This document shows positions 37,619 through 48,006 of a DNA stretch of 64,000 nt, in pieces. The position numbers were made by a program, and so were the translations under genes. The first letter of the stretch is position 1. Each line of letters opens with the position of its first letter. The notes under the pieces were generated by a model. That model saw only the letters and a list, made by a program, of their open reading frames with translations, was not told the DNA's origin and did no database searches. The stretch comes from Oceanicoccus sp. KOV_DT_Chl (GTDB taxonomy: Bacteria; Pseudomonadota; Gammaproteobacteria; Pseudomonadales; Dasaniaceae): positions 1 through 64,000 of the forward strand of contig NZ_FQLF01000004.1 in assembly GCF_900120175.1 (NCBI RefSeq), read 5' to 3'.

Positions 37619-39412
37619 TTAAAATGGATTAATGTCTTTATTGAGTAGGTTGTCTACGCCCGAAGTCATCGTTTGAGCCAGGCTACTGGTTCTGGGTAGT
37701 AGGCGTTGATAGAAGAATTTAGCCAAATAAATTTTAGCTTCATAAAACTCTTTATCATTAGTGCCTTCCGCTAATTTTGCTTGTGAAATTTTAGCCGCGC
37801 GAGCGAATAAAAAAGCATAACAAACGTAACCCGAGAACATCAGGTAATCGACACAGGCAGCATTAACTTCATCGGCATTGTTCATCGCTGCGGCCCCGAT
37901 TTGCTCGGTTAAGCTATTCCATTGTTTTAGCAAGGCGCTGAGTGGGGTAATAAATTCTGCCAATTCTTCACGGTCGGCATTGTTATTACAAAATTCGATC
38001 ATAGGCCCGATCGCTTCTTGTAATAATTTGCCGCCGCTCATAATAACTTTGCGGCCTAATAAATCTAAAGCCTGAATGCCGGTAGTGCCTTCATAGAGCA
38101 TTGAGATGCGGCTATCACGGACATTTTGTTCCATGCCCCATTCTCTGATGTAACCGTGGCCACCGAAAATTTGCATGCCAAGGTTAGCGGCTTCGAAACC
38201 GGTTTCGGTCATAAACGCTTTGGATATTGGCGTCAGCAGTGCCAGCAGGTTTTCCAGTTGCTGTTTTTCTTCGTCCGTTTTCGCAATCTTTAATGCATCG
38301 GAAAATAGGGCAACATAATAAATCATCATGCGGCCGCCTTCAGCGAAGGCTTTTTGTGTCAACAGCATGCGGCGTACATCGGGGTGAACAATAATCGGAT
38401 CGGCTGCTTTGTCAGGTTCTACCGGGCCAGAGAGCGCGCGCATTTGTAGCCGGTCTTTGGCATAAGCCAGTGAGTTCTGGTAAGCCAGTTCCGCGTGGGC
38501 AAGCCCCTGAATTGAGGTGCCGATGCGGGCGGTATTCATAAAGGTAAACATGCAGTTCAGACCGCGATTTTCAGGGCCTAATAAGTAACCTTTGGCGCCA
38601 TCGAAATTCATTACGCAAGTGGCGTTACCATGAATGCCCATTTTTTCTTCCAGTGAACCACAGCTGAGAGCATTATTATCGCCCAGGGTACCATCCGGGT
38701 TAACGTTCACTTTGGGGACAATAAATAATGAAATACCTTTGGTGCCTTTGGGGGCATCAGGCAGGCGTGCTAACACAATGTGGACAATGTTTTCAGCCAG
38801 ATCATGGTCACCGGAGGAGATAAAAATTTTGGTGCCGCTAATATTGTAGCTGCCATCGGCATTAGGTTCTGCTTTGGTGCGTAACAGACCCAGATCGCTT
38901 CCGCAGTGCGATTCAGTCAGGCACATAGTACCAGTCCATTGGCCGCTCATCAGATGGTGCAGATAGGTTTCTTTTTGCTGGTCAGTACCATGATGATCAA
39001 TGGTATGGCAGGCACCATGGGACAATCCCGGATACATGCTCCAGGCCCAGTTGGCGGTGCCCGTCATTTCGGTAACGGCTAGTGCCAACGATGAAGGTAA
39101 ATCCTGACCACCGTAAGCCGCAGGGCCTTCCAGTGTTGGCCAGCCACCCTCAACATATTGCTGATAGGCTTCTTTAAAGCCTTCAGGTGTGCTGACTTGC
39201 CCGTCTGTAAGGGTACAACCCTGTTTGTCGCCGATAGGATTGAGCGGGGCAAGTACGTTTTCGCTGAATTTAGCGCATTCATCAAGGATAGCGCTAGCGA
39301 GGTCGTGGCTGACTTCACTCCACTGTGCTGAGTCTGCATAGAATTGATTCATGGACAATAGCTCGTTCCGAACGAACTCTAAATCACGAAGGGGGGCTTT
39401 GTAGTGCGCCAT
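37619..39412 (-). CDS. Acyl-CoA dehydrogenase with extended C-terminal domain
   Basis: FAD enzyme that opens beta-oxidation by forming the trans-2 double bond. At 597 residues it belongs to the long form with an extra C-terminal domain. Motifs include GTMCLTESHCGSDLG, a Gly-rich FAD region, and the flavin-binding LGMQIFGGHGYIREWGMEQ; the catalytic glutamate is expected in SMLYEGTTGIQALDLLGRK. It lies upstream of fadB on the same strand and probably shares the operon. Substrate chain length is not predictable from this. Confidence 0.93.
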   Translation of the reverse strand: MAHYKAPLRDLEFVRNELLSMNQFYADSAQWSEVSHDLASAILDECAKFSENVLAPLNPIGDKQGCTLTDGQVSTPEGFKEAYQQYVEGGWPTLEGPAAYGGQDLPSSLALAVTEMTGTANWAWSMYPGLSHGACHTIDHHGTDQQKETYLHHLMSGQWTGTMCLTESHCGSDLGLLRTKAEPNADGSYNISGTKIFISSGDHDLAENIVHIVLARLPDAPKGTKGISLFIVPKVNVNPDGTLGDNNALSCGSLEEKMGIHGNATCVMNFDGAKGYLLGPENRGLNCMFTFMNTARIGTSIQGLAHAELAYQNSLAYAKDRLQMRALSGPVEPDKAADPIIVHPDVRRMLLTQKAFAEGGRMMIYYVALFSDALKIAKTDEEKQQLENLLALLTPISKAFMTETGFEAANLGMQIFGGHGYIREWGMEQNVRDSRISMLYEGTTGIQALDLLGRKVIMSGGKLLQEAIGPMIEFCNNNADREELAEFITPLSALLKQWNSLTEQIGAAAMNNADEVNAACVDYLMFSGYVCYAFLFARAAKISQAKLAEGTNDKEFYEAKIYLAKFFYQRLLPRTSSLAQTMTSGVDNLLNKDINPF

Positions 39413-39575
39413 AACATAGTCCTCAAAGGCTAATTTTCAACGGTGGCAAGGATCGGCTATCAGGCGTAGACATACAATATCCGATTGCACCAACCCTAGT
39501 TGCATATCGGCTCATCGTCATCAATTAGATAGCGCTAGTGGGTAGATCACGTGGCCATCTTATTATTGTGGACGT

Positions 39576-40640
39576 TTACTGCTGCTTTGCCAGTATTTGC
39601 TTGCGGTATTCCCCGGGAGGAAGGCCGGTCCATTTCTTGAAAGCGCGATAAAATGTGCTTGGATTTTCAAAACTGAGCAGGTCGGAGATAGCGGCTGTGC
39701 TGATATCGGGACAATTTAGATAGTGGATGGCAGCCTCCATGCGGGATTCATCTTTCAGTGTCTGAAAGCTACAGCCTTCATTGCCTAAACGCCGATGCAG
39801 GGTGGTGACAGATACATTAAAGAATTCAGCCACTTCGCTGGCGTTAGGTAGCTCCTCACCGATGCTTTTGGCCAATAAGGATTTTACATGTGGGGTTAAG
39901 CCCTCGTCGGGGTGCTTTTTAATGAGACCGTAGTAGGGCGCTTTACGCATAAAGTCTTCAATGCTGTCCTCATTCTGCACAATGGGATAGTCGAGGTATT
40001 TTTTATCAAAACGCTGACCGTTAAAGGGGTGTTCATAATGGTAGTGGGTATGATGCTTGCCGGCTTTGGGTTTGTGCGTGATCGGTTCTGCAAGATCATT
40101 ATGAAAGCTGTAATACACATCCTCCAACGGTACATATTTGCCAATCAGCCAACTGTAAAAACCATGCCATGCGGATAGCGTAGCTTTGATGGTGTCGGCA
40201 TGAGTATTGGCAAGCAGGGTGTCAAATTCCCGCTGCTCAATGCAGTCGAGCTTAACGACTTTTAGTACTACGCTATCACCTTCAATGGTATAAATTTGTT
40301 TGACTTTAAAGCCCCGGCACACTTCAAAAAAATCACTGCTGCGAAGTAGCGCCTGCTCAAGGCTTTTGCAGTGCACCACGCTTTGCAGTAATAAGCGGAT
40401 GGCACCTTTGGGTACGGGGCCGCCGCTAAGCATGCCAAACCATTCATCCTGCACTAATTCAATAATGTGGTGATGGAGTTCGCCGTAGAGGAGGGCGGAG
40501 ATAGGCTGTTCGTTAATAATATCTTGAGGATCAATGCCGATACTGGTTAGCAGTTCATCGGTATTGCACTGATGATCGGCGGCTATAGAAAGCATGATAT
40601 TTACAAATCGTGTGGGAACGGTAAGCTGGTTATTATCCAT
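39576..40640 (-). CDS. AraC-family transcriptional regulator
   Basis: 354-residue regulator with an N-terminal arabinose-binding-like domain of the OruR/ArgR-associated type (MLSIAADHQCNTDELLTSIGI) and a C-terminal double helix-turn-helix (ASEVAEFFNVSVTTLHRRLG, then ISDLLSFENPSTFYRAFKKWTG). It lies just upstream of the acyl-CoA dehydrogenase-fadB-fadA run in the same orientation, about 160 bases away, and may control fatty-acid use; this is inference from position. The ATG at 40640 is preferred over the TTG just before it. Confidence 0.88.
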   Translation of the reverse strand: MDNNQLTVPTRFVNIMLSIAADHQCNTDELLTSIGIDPQDIINEQPISALLYGELHHHIIELVQDEWFGMLSGGPVPKGAIRLLLQSVVHCKSLEQALLRSSDFFEVCRGFKVKQIYTIEGDSVVLKVVKLDCIEQREFDTLLANTHADTIKATLSAWHGFYSWLIGKYVPLEDVYYSFHNDLAEPITHKPKAGKHHTHYHYEHPFNGQRFDKKYLDYPIVQNEDSIEDFMRKAPYYGLIKKHPDEGLTPHVKSLLAKSIGEELPNASEVAEFFNVSVTTLHRRLGNEGCSFQTLKDESRMEAAIHYLNCPDISTAAISDLLSFENPSTFYRAFKKWTGLPPGEYRKQILAKQQ

Positions 40641-40951
40641 CAAGTATTTTTTCTTAAGTGTTAGTTATTTAAGGATGGTGTTGGCCTGAGAATGGTAACA
40701 ATATTGGCATAACTTTCGTATCGATATTCTTGGCAGATATCCTTTAGTGTCAGGTGGTTAGAGTATAGCTTATATGATGGTTGGCGATGTCTCTCAGCTT
40801 AATTTGGAGCCATCTGTGTTATTTGTCTATGGGTGGTTCACTCGCTGCGATCACTATAGATAATCCTTGGTTTCATCTTCCATTCCGTTAGACTTGCTGC
40901 ATCATCCTATGTCGCCTTATAAATGGATAAAAAAATAATGGAAAGCTATTG
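40641..40951. other. Intergenic region between AraC regulator and phospholipase gene
   Basis: About 310 bases between divergent genes. I see no RNA gene, clear repeat or strong promoter match; both upstream regions are presumably here. Confidence 0.5.
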
Positions 40952-43228
40952 ATGGCGTTGCACTCTGTACAGTATAGATCACTGGTTGCGATGTTATGGC
41001 TATTGGCTGCGTCGGTGATGGCGCAATCTTCAGCTGAAGCGGTCGTGGATACGGCTAAAGTGTGGCGCTCATCTTGCCCGCCCAACTTGGGCCGACCCTG
41101 TGTTGGCTTGGTGCTGGGTGGCGGTGGTGCGCGTGGTAGCGCTCATATCGGTGTTTTAAAAGCGCTGGAAGAATACCATATCCCAGTGGATGTCATTGTG
41201 GGTACTAGCATCGGTTCGCTGGTCGGGGGCTTGTATGCCACTGGTAAAACTGCCGATGAAATAGAGCAGTTGTTCAGGGAAACCAATTGGACTGATGGCT
41301 ATCGGGATAGAACGGATCGCAGCAAAACCCCCAATCGTCGCAAGAGACAGTTAGATAGTATACCGATCCATCTGGATTTAGGTTTTGATGGGCAGTCGAT
41401 AAAACTACCGCAAGGTTTCGTACAGGGTCAGGGGATGAAGGCCTTGGTTGAGCGCTTGCTGGGTAACTATCCGCGTTTTAATAGCTTTGATGAGCTGTCA
41501 ATTCCCTTTCGTGCGGTAGCGGCAGATGCCGAAACCGGTGAACAAGTCATTTTGGATGCCGGTGATTTGGCCGATGCGTTGCAAACATCTATGTCCATCC
41601 CCGGTGTTGTTCGACCGATCGAATTGGATGGCCGCTTATTGGTGGACGGGGGTATAGCCAATAATTTACCCGTCAGTGTTGCCAAAGCAATCGGTGCTGA
41701 CCTGATTATTGCTGTAGATATCGGCTCACCGACCAAGCAAAAAGACGAATTAGATTCGGGCTTGGCGATTCTGTTACAGATTACTGCGTTCCTCACTCGC
41801 GCCAATGTCGAACAACAAAAATCCTTATTGGGTGAGGATGATGTGTATCTACAGCCTGATATTCAAGACGTGAGCATACTGAGCTTTGAGCGAACGCTGG
41901 AGGCACTTGAACCGGGTTACCTGGAGGCGCAACGCGTATTTAGCCAGAGCAAGGCATTGGCAAATCTGGTTGAAATGGCTGAGGATCACATTCGCAAGCC
42001 CGAGGTATTACTATCGGAAGCAGTGTTTCAGGTTGATGCGATCGAACTCAATAATAATTCCCGTCTCGGTGATGACTATATTCTTGATCGTATGCAGCTA
42101 CAGCCCAATAGCACCTATAGCCAAGAGGATATTCAGCTGGGAATGGAAAGACTGCATGGGCAGGGCACCATTGCCAGGACGAATACGTCTTTGACTGATG
42201 ATGGCCTATCGACGCTTAATATCGATGTAGGTGAAAAAGAATGGGGGCCTGGTTATCTGGATTTTAAACTGGCGCTGGAAGATGATTTTAGTTCGTTCAG
42301 CCGTTATCAACTGGGTGGTTCTTTTCGGTTGACCAACCTCTCACCTTATGGGGCGGAGTGGTATAGCGTGGCAGAGTTTGGTACTGATAAATTGTTTTTT
42401 TCTGAGTTGTATTGGCCACTTTCCACAACCGGTTTTTTTATTACCACGGCGGGTGCAGTAAACCGATCTGTGCAAGGTTACACTTTAGAGGGTGTTTCCC
42501 TGGGAGAAACTATTAACTCCAGTGCTGGAGCAAGTGGTGGTATTGGATGGAGTACTACAGATAAATTTGATTTGCGTTTGTCTGCGGTGTACCAGGAAGG
42601 GGAATTAAAGCTGCCGGATTTATTGGTAGAACTCGCGATGATTGACGAGTTGGAGTATAACCAGTTCGGGCTTGTGTTGGATGCCAACTACGACACACTG
42701 GATCACGCAACCTTCCCTTCCAAGGGGGCTAAGCTCAGTGCTGAAATACGCCGCACCAAAGATGAGCTGGAGAAAATAATCGATTACACCACCCAGGTTG
42801 ATGTCGAATTAAATTTAGTGGGATCTTTAGGCAATAACACCTTGCGAGCCTTGCTGCGTTATCAAAGTACGGTAAACGATGATCCGCTGTCCTTGCTAGG
42901 CGCCTTTCAATTGGGAGGGTTTTTAAATTTATCCGGGCTGAGCCCAGTATCACTCAGTGGCCAGCATGTGCGTTTTAGTAGTTTAGTGTATACCTACGAA
43001 ATGGCGGCGAATGATTTCGGCGCTATTCAGCTGCCATTATATCTGGGTGCATCCTTAGAGGCCGGTAATGTCTGGGCTCAAAAGAGTGATATTGATTATG
43101 ATGAGCTAATTTATAGTGGCAGCGTATTCATCGGCTGGGATAGTCCGATAGGGCCTGCATATTTAGCCTATGGACATTCGGATGCAGGTGATGAGAGTTT
43201 ATACGTTTTTCTGGGCGTGGTGTTCTAG
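40952..43228 (+). CDS. PlpD-like patatin phospholipase (type Vd secretion) with POTRA and beta-barrel
   Basis: 758-residue outer-membrane protein. After a signal peptide (LVAMLWLLAASVMAQ) comes a patatin domain with oxyanion loop GGGGARGSAH, nucleophile Ser86 in GTSIGS and catalytic Asp232 in VDGGIANN. A POTRA-like region (about 345-430, VFQVDAIELNNNSRLGD) and a C-terminal barrel ending in a terminal phenylalanine follow. This is the layout of Pseudomonas PlpD, a type Vd autotransporter with phospholipase A activity. The ATG at 40952 is preferred over a TTG. Its stop overlaps the GTG of the next gene by one base. Confidence 0.9.
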   Translation: MALHSVQYRSLVAMLWLLAASVMAQSSAEAVVDTAKVWRSSCPPNLGRPCVGLVLGGGGARGSAHIGVLKALEEYHIPVDVIVGTSIGSLVGGLYATGKTADEIEQLFRETNWTDGYRDRTDRSKTPNRRKRQLDSIPIHLDLGFDGQSIKLPQGFVQGQGMKALVERLLGNYPRFNSFDELSIPFRAVAADAETGEQVILDAGDLADALQTSMSIPGVVRPIELDGRLLVDGGIANNLPVSVAKAIGADLIIAVDIGSPTKQKDELDSGLAILLQITAFLTRANVEQQKSLLGEDDVYLQPDIQDVSILSFERTLEALEPGYLEAQRVFSQSKALANLVEMAEDHIRKPEVLLSEAVFQVDAIELNNNSRLGDDYILDRMQLQPNSTYSQEDIQLGMERLHGQGTIARTNTSLTDDGLSTLNIDVGEKEWGPGYLDFKLALEDDFSSFSRYQLGGSFRLTNLSPYGAEWYSVAEFGTDKLFFSELYWPLSTTGFFITTAGAVNRSVQGYTLEGVSLGETINSSAGASGGIGWSTTDKFDLRLSAVYQEGELKLPDLLVELAMIDELEYNQFGLVLDANYDTLDHATFPSKGAKLSAEIRRTKDELEKIIDYTTQVDVELNLVGSLGNNTLRALLRYQSTVNDDPLSLLGAFQLGGFLNLSGLSPVSLSGQHVRFSSLVYTYEMAANDFGAIQLPLYLGASLEAGNVWAQKSDIDYDELIYSGSVFIGWDSPIGPAYLAYGHSDAGDESLYVFLGVVF

Positions 43229-46082
43229 TGGTCGCGATTGCATTATCGTCTAACTATTTCAGAGTGAAAAAAATGAGCCTATCTACAGCCGGTGGCATAA
43301 TAAAAGCGGCACTCCTTGGTATGTTTTTGTGTCTGCCATTCTCATATGTGCACGCTGAAGCATCAGCAGTGACTAGTGTTTGTCGTGACGCAAAAATTCT
43401 GGCTGGTGATTTAGAGAAAGAGCAGCAGACTTTCCAGTCATTAGTAACTCAGCTTGAGGAGGTCATCAATGGCTCGGCTTCGGTTTCAGTAGGTGTTATT
43501 GAACTGCAGGCGTTGCTATCAGGTAAGGATGGTGAGGCATTGCCGACCAGCTGGCCTGAAGTAATTAGCTGTGAGGATTTACAGCAAAGCTACACAAAAA
43601 ATAGAGCTAGCTTGATCTGGCAAAAAGAACATTTGTCTCAGTTGCGAAATTTGTATTGGTGGGCGCAGTCGTCCGTTGTACGTTCGGCTATACTCAGTGT
43701 TTGGCGTTCTCGTCAGCGCCTGCTGCAACATGAGCAAGAATTAAACAATCAATTACAAAACCTTCCGTCCGTTACGTTGCAGACCAAAATTGAAGCGCTG
43801 CATAGTAACTTGCAAGCACAGCGTATCGCTTTTTTTCGTTTGCTGCCGAAATTATCTGAGGGCATTAATTACCACAACGTCTCCGAGTGGATTGTGTTGT
43901 GGCGTCAGTCGTTACGATTAATTTACGAGCACCAGTTACCTGAGACCGACGAGCTACCAGCAGGTATTCAATCAATCGTGGTAGATCACTATCGTATCGC
44001 TGAGTTGGATCAGTTGGTGATGTCCAATGTTGTTAATAATATTCGCGCCTGGTTGTGGAAAAAACATCAGTCTAGTTTCGCTCGGGCGCGGCAAGCTTCG
44101 GCCGATAGTGATCAGCAATTACTGCTCGATGAAGTGTTTGCTGTACGCAATATTCTGCGATGGCTTTATGTTGATGCCACAGTAGATTTCCGTCAATCCG
44201 GTCCGGGAAATAACCCGGTTGTGTGGCGGTTTTTTCAGGGTTTTGAATATTTATTTGGCTTGCTTTCATTTTTTTTATTGGCACTAGTGGCGAGTAAAAG
44301 TAAAAAACCAGCGGCGGACATACAGGCATTTTATGTGCTCAAGCTACGCAGGCAGCGGGGTTATGCGCAGGTTAGCCGTATTACTTTGACGATTTCGTTA
44401 ATGCTGCCTTGGGTTATTGGCTGGCTGGGGCTGGAGTACATGGAGTCCCTGTTTGCAAGCTACGACTTACCGCTGCTATTGCCGTTGCTGTCTTTTGCTC
44501 GTCTTTATATCGTTTATGGTTTGCTCCGGCTCTTTGGTGGATGGTTGCTCAGCCGGGTTAACCAACAGGCGAGTGTATTTCAGAATGAACAGCAAATACT
44601 GCTTGCCGAGAGACAAACTAAACAAGCTGCCGCTATTGTCATCTTGCCATGGTTGTTAATGGATTTGGTGAAGCTTGCTATTGGGCCATCCTTAATGCTC
44701 GGCATTTTTGATTGGATAACATTGTTTGCATTGTGGTTTGCGGTGGGCTTTTTGCTCGGGCCCTGGCAGCGCGAGTTTATTCTCGCGCTACAAACTTTTT
44801 TCCCGCAACGGTTAGATAATTTAGTAGAACGAATTTTAAATAGCGTTGCTTTTATATTACTGGCGCCGTTATTTGTACCGCTGTTTTTAGTGGCGGTATT
44901 GGTGGATTTTTCACAAAGGTTTGGTTAATTTTGATTGGTATCGCAAAATTATGGCGCGGGGTTTCAAGCTCCGATCGGGTGCGCACGATACTGAAGATGT
45001 TGTGGAATCTGATGCTGGCGAGCTGGTTTCTTATCAATCCTGGTTTGGTGAGAGCATAGGTGCGGAGAAATTCCCTTATATAGACGTAAAATTACTCGAT
45101 AGGGTTCAGGGTTTATAACCCTTGGTTGGCAGATCGTTCTGAAGAAAATACGTTGTTAATAGCGGGTGAGAAAGGTGGTGGTAAATCCACTACTATTCAT
45201 CGTTTGCAAGAATGGTTGACGGCGGAACATGGTGATCTGAATATCCGCTCAGTCGATATTCCAGCTAAAATTATTACTGCCGAAGCCGTTGCGACGCTGC
45301 TGGGCGCAGAATTGAATGTCGACCTTAGTGGCGGTCCAGCAGAGTTGGTCAAAACGGATGGTGAGCGTCAGCCGACCGTGATAATTTTGGAAAATGCGCA
45401 TAACTTTTTTCTACGTGAAGTGGGTGGGTTGGCAGGCTGGGAAGCTTTGTTAAGTTTTACTCACGCAAGGTTGAGTAATATCTTCTGGGTAATCTCAGTC
45501 AATAGCCAAAGTTGGGCATACCTCAGCAATGTCTTTGGGCGCGATTATCAATTCAGCTCAGTGACCTATACTCGTCCCTGGAGTCTCAATGATATTCGCT
45601 CGCTGGTATTGTCGCGCAATCAATTGAGTGGTTTTCGTATTCGCTACGATAGTATTTTGCTGTCAACTCGCGGTCCCGAGGCGGGTAGTATTCGTAATGC
45701 CGAACAATTGTATTTTAGTTTGTTATGGGATGCTTGCCGTGGTAACCCGATGCTGGCGCTGCAGATGTGGCTTGGCTCTATTACTGTCAACCGGCAAATA
45801 GTAACCGTTGGGCTACCTGTAGAAGTTAACGCTGCGGCGCTGGAAAAGTTAGGCGAGGAATTACATTTTGTTTATGCTGCGCTGGTAATGCACGAGAACA
45901 TGACCAGTGATGAGTTGGTAGCTGTTACTGCCATCCCACATGGTGTAGTGAGGTCGGCGTTGAAGACTGCCTTTGATACCGGCTTTATTGAGCGCACCAT
46001 ACTTCGTCGCTATCGTATCGTACCGTTGTGGTACCCGGCGATTACTAAATTTTTAGCCAGGAAGAATTTGTTGCATGAATAA
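43228..46082 (+). CDS. Large membrane protein with periplasmic helical region and AAA-type ATPase domain, two frameshifts
   Basis: I do not recognise the full family. The reading starts at GTG 43228 (or ATG 43273) with a signal peptide, then a long helical exported region (about 45-340) with two isolated cysteines, then at least five hydrophobic segments (for example FEYLFGLLSFFLLALVA and ILLAPLFVPLFLVAVLV). At about 44920 and 45111 the frame jumps forward; one base too many at each (TTT and GGG runs) would join them. The cytoplasmic part has Walker A GEKGGGKST and a Walker B-like VIILENAH, ending in a helix-turn-helix-like segment. Corrected length is about 950 residues. It overlaps the next gene, an MscS channel, by 8 bases. 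Confidence 0.68.
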
Positions 46083-46883
46083 CTCCGATTTGATTAGCGA
46101 GTTCGACATGGTTTCCAGCATGCTGAATACCAGCACACTGTTATTATTTTTCTCGGCTTGTTTGTTATTTGGTTGATTAATTGGTGTATCCGGCGCTTTA
46201 GTCAGGGCTTGATGGATCGGTTGCCGTCACGCCGATTTCTCATTATGCAGCTATCTACATTGGTAAGTTTTATGCTTTATATCGGTGGCACCATTGCGCT
46301 GGTCAGTGGTGTACTGCAACCACCAAGAGAATTTCTGATAGCTGTCGGTGGTTCGGCAGCGGTTGCTTTTGGTTTTGCCTTAAAAGATGTTGCCGCTTCT
46401 CTGGTGTCGGGTTTGATTTTATTGTTCGATCGTCCATTCCAAGTTGGGGACCGGGTGGCCTTTGAAAATGTATACGGCCAGATAACGGCTATCACCTTAC
46501 GCTCTGTGCGTTTACAAACGCTGGACGATAATATCGTTACCATTCCTAATTCCCGTTTCATCACCGACGTTGTGGCATCGGGTAATATGGGCGCGATGGA
46601 TATGATGGTGGTGACCGATTTTCACTTGGCGCTTGATGCGGATTTAGAGCGAGCAAAAGAAATTGTCCGTCAGGTGATTGTCACTAGCCGCTTTGCTTTT
46701 CTGAAAAAGCCGGTGACATTTGCTATTGAGGAGATAGCCATTGCAGAGCGCTTGGCAATTCGGTTGCGGGCAAAAGCCTACGTGCTTGATGTGAATTACG
46801 AGAAAGCCTTTCAAAGTGATATTACCAGCAGAGTGGCACAATTGTTTCTGGAGGCGAATGTTAAGCGGCCGATGATTAAATAG
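46075..46883 (+). CDS. MscS-family mechanosensitive channel, frameshifted
   Basis: Small-conductance channel of about 269 residues after correction. The pore helix and beta domain carry GGSAAVAFGFALKDVAASLV, LLFDRPFQVGDRV and TLDDNIVTIPNS. The likely start is ATG 46075, in the ATGAATAA overlap with the ATPase gene stop. The first frame ends at about 46176; one missing base at about 46147-46158 (a T-rich stretch) joins the N-terminal helix (LLLFFSAC) to FVIWLINWCIRRF. The overlap implies translational coupling, so channel and ATPase probably act together. Confidence 0.85.
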
Positions 46884-47011
46884 AGCGTAATTTTGGCTGG
46901 CATTTGCAATTCGCGGGGGTTTTTCTTAAGGCGCTACTAATGTCATTATAGGAGACTGAAGGGCCTTCCAGGGTAGTAAAGATCATTGTAAACAAGAGAC
47001 AATAAAGCATT

Positions 47012-47821
47012 ATGGATAGACGCTACATTTCGCTATTGGCATTGATAACTCTGTTTGTAGGCTTGGTCTCAGCTGAGCCAATAGTGATTGGCGGTGTGCC
47101 TGATAAAATGAGCCCGCCTTACCACTGGGTAAATCCCTGCACCAATGTGTTAGAAGGTGGCTCCATTCATTTGTTAAGGAAGAGTCTTGAGATGGAGGGT
47201 TATGAGGTGCTGGTAGCGCCGCCGATTAAGACAGATGCCAATGCTTGGGCTGAATTCGACCGTCAAGTGGCTACCGAAAAAATCCACATAATGCCTACTA
47301 TGTATTCTCCACCGCTCCCCGGAATTACTATATCTTCGTCACCTTTAGCGTGGCAAAAAGACAGTATTGTTCATCGAAAAGGTGATACTTCAATTACCCA
47401 TGATGCTGCTGATTTGGATACATACAAAGGCATTATGCAGCATTTTAAAGGGCGGGGAACAAAGCATGCTGTTTATAAAAACCTTAAAGCCAAAGGCTAC
47501 GATATCGAGGCATTAGAAACAGATACTTTAGCAGCCTTGCAAAAAATCATTAGCAAAGAGGCTGACTACCTTGTCATTGATTATTATCACGCATTAATTA
47601 TTGCCAGACAGCATGGCATTGAGAATCAACTGAATTTCGGTTCTTGGCCACGTCAGGATGTTGCAATTCACGCAGGGGTAAAAACCCATTCAAAATGGGA
47701 GGCTCCGCTTCAGGCAATCGATAAGCATCTCGCAATGTTTAACAGTAAGGGGCTGACTAATAAAGTAATGAGTAGCTATCTGCAGCGTTTTATTGAGCAG
47801 TCGACCCAGTGTGCGAAGTAG
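47012..47821 (+). CDS. Periplasmic solute-binding protein (family 3-like)
   Basis: 269-residue exported protein. A signal peptide (YISLLALITLFVGLVSA) is followed by a two-lobe binding-protein fold: PIVIGGVPDKMSPPYHW, GGSIHLLRKSLEMEGYEV and EADYLVIDYYHALIIAR. It resembles the amino-acid-type binding domain found both in transporters and as orphan proteins in marine gammaproteobacteria. No permease or ATPase gene of an ABC transporter is adjacent, so it may be a sensor or an orphan. Ligand unknown. Confidence 0.75.
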   Translation: MDRRYISLLALITLFVGLVSAEPIVIGGVPDKMSPPYHWVNPCTNVLEGGSIHLLRKSLEMEGYEVLVAPPIKTDANAWAEFDRQVATEKIHIMPTMYSPPLPGITISSSPLAWQKDSIVHRKGDTSITHDAADLDTYKGIMQHFKGRGTKHAVYKNLKAKGYDIEALETDTLAALQKIISKEADYLVIDYYHALIIARQHGIENQLNFGSWPRQDVAIHAGVKTHSKWEAPLQAIDKHLAMFNSKGLTNKVMSSYLQRFIEQSTQCAK

Positions 47822-47928
47822 TTTAAGGATATACCGTCATGAAGATTGATAGTGACGTTAAAGTTTTTGCTGTTTAGTAATTTGTAGCGTGATGGATTGT
47901 GAGTAATTGATTAAAAGGTAATAACAAA

Positions 47929-48006
47929 ATGTCTAGATACCTATCCATAGTATTCTGCTTGGTATTTACTGCTCTGACCAGAGTTTGGGGTCAGAGTAAA
48001 AACTAA
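47929..48006 (+). pseudogene. Truncated N-terminus of a secreted protein cut by a repeat element
   Basis: After an AAAAGG ribosome site, an ATG opens a typical signal peptide (MSRYLSIVFCLVFTALTR) that runs straight into the GGGGTCAGAGTAAA repeat and stops after 25 codons. This looks like a gene start separated from its body by insertion of the element at 47965-48290. No matching remainder is evident beyond the element, which ends close to the tRNA. A chance small reading frame is possible. Confidence 0.4.
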
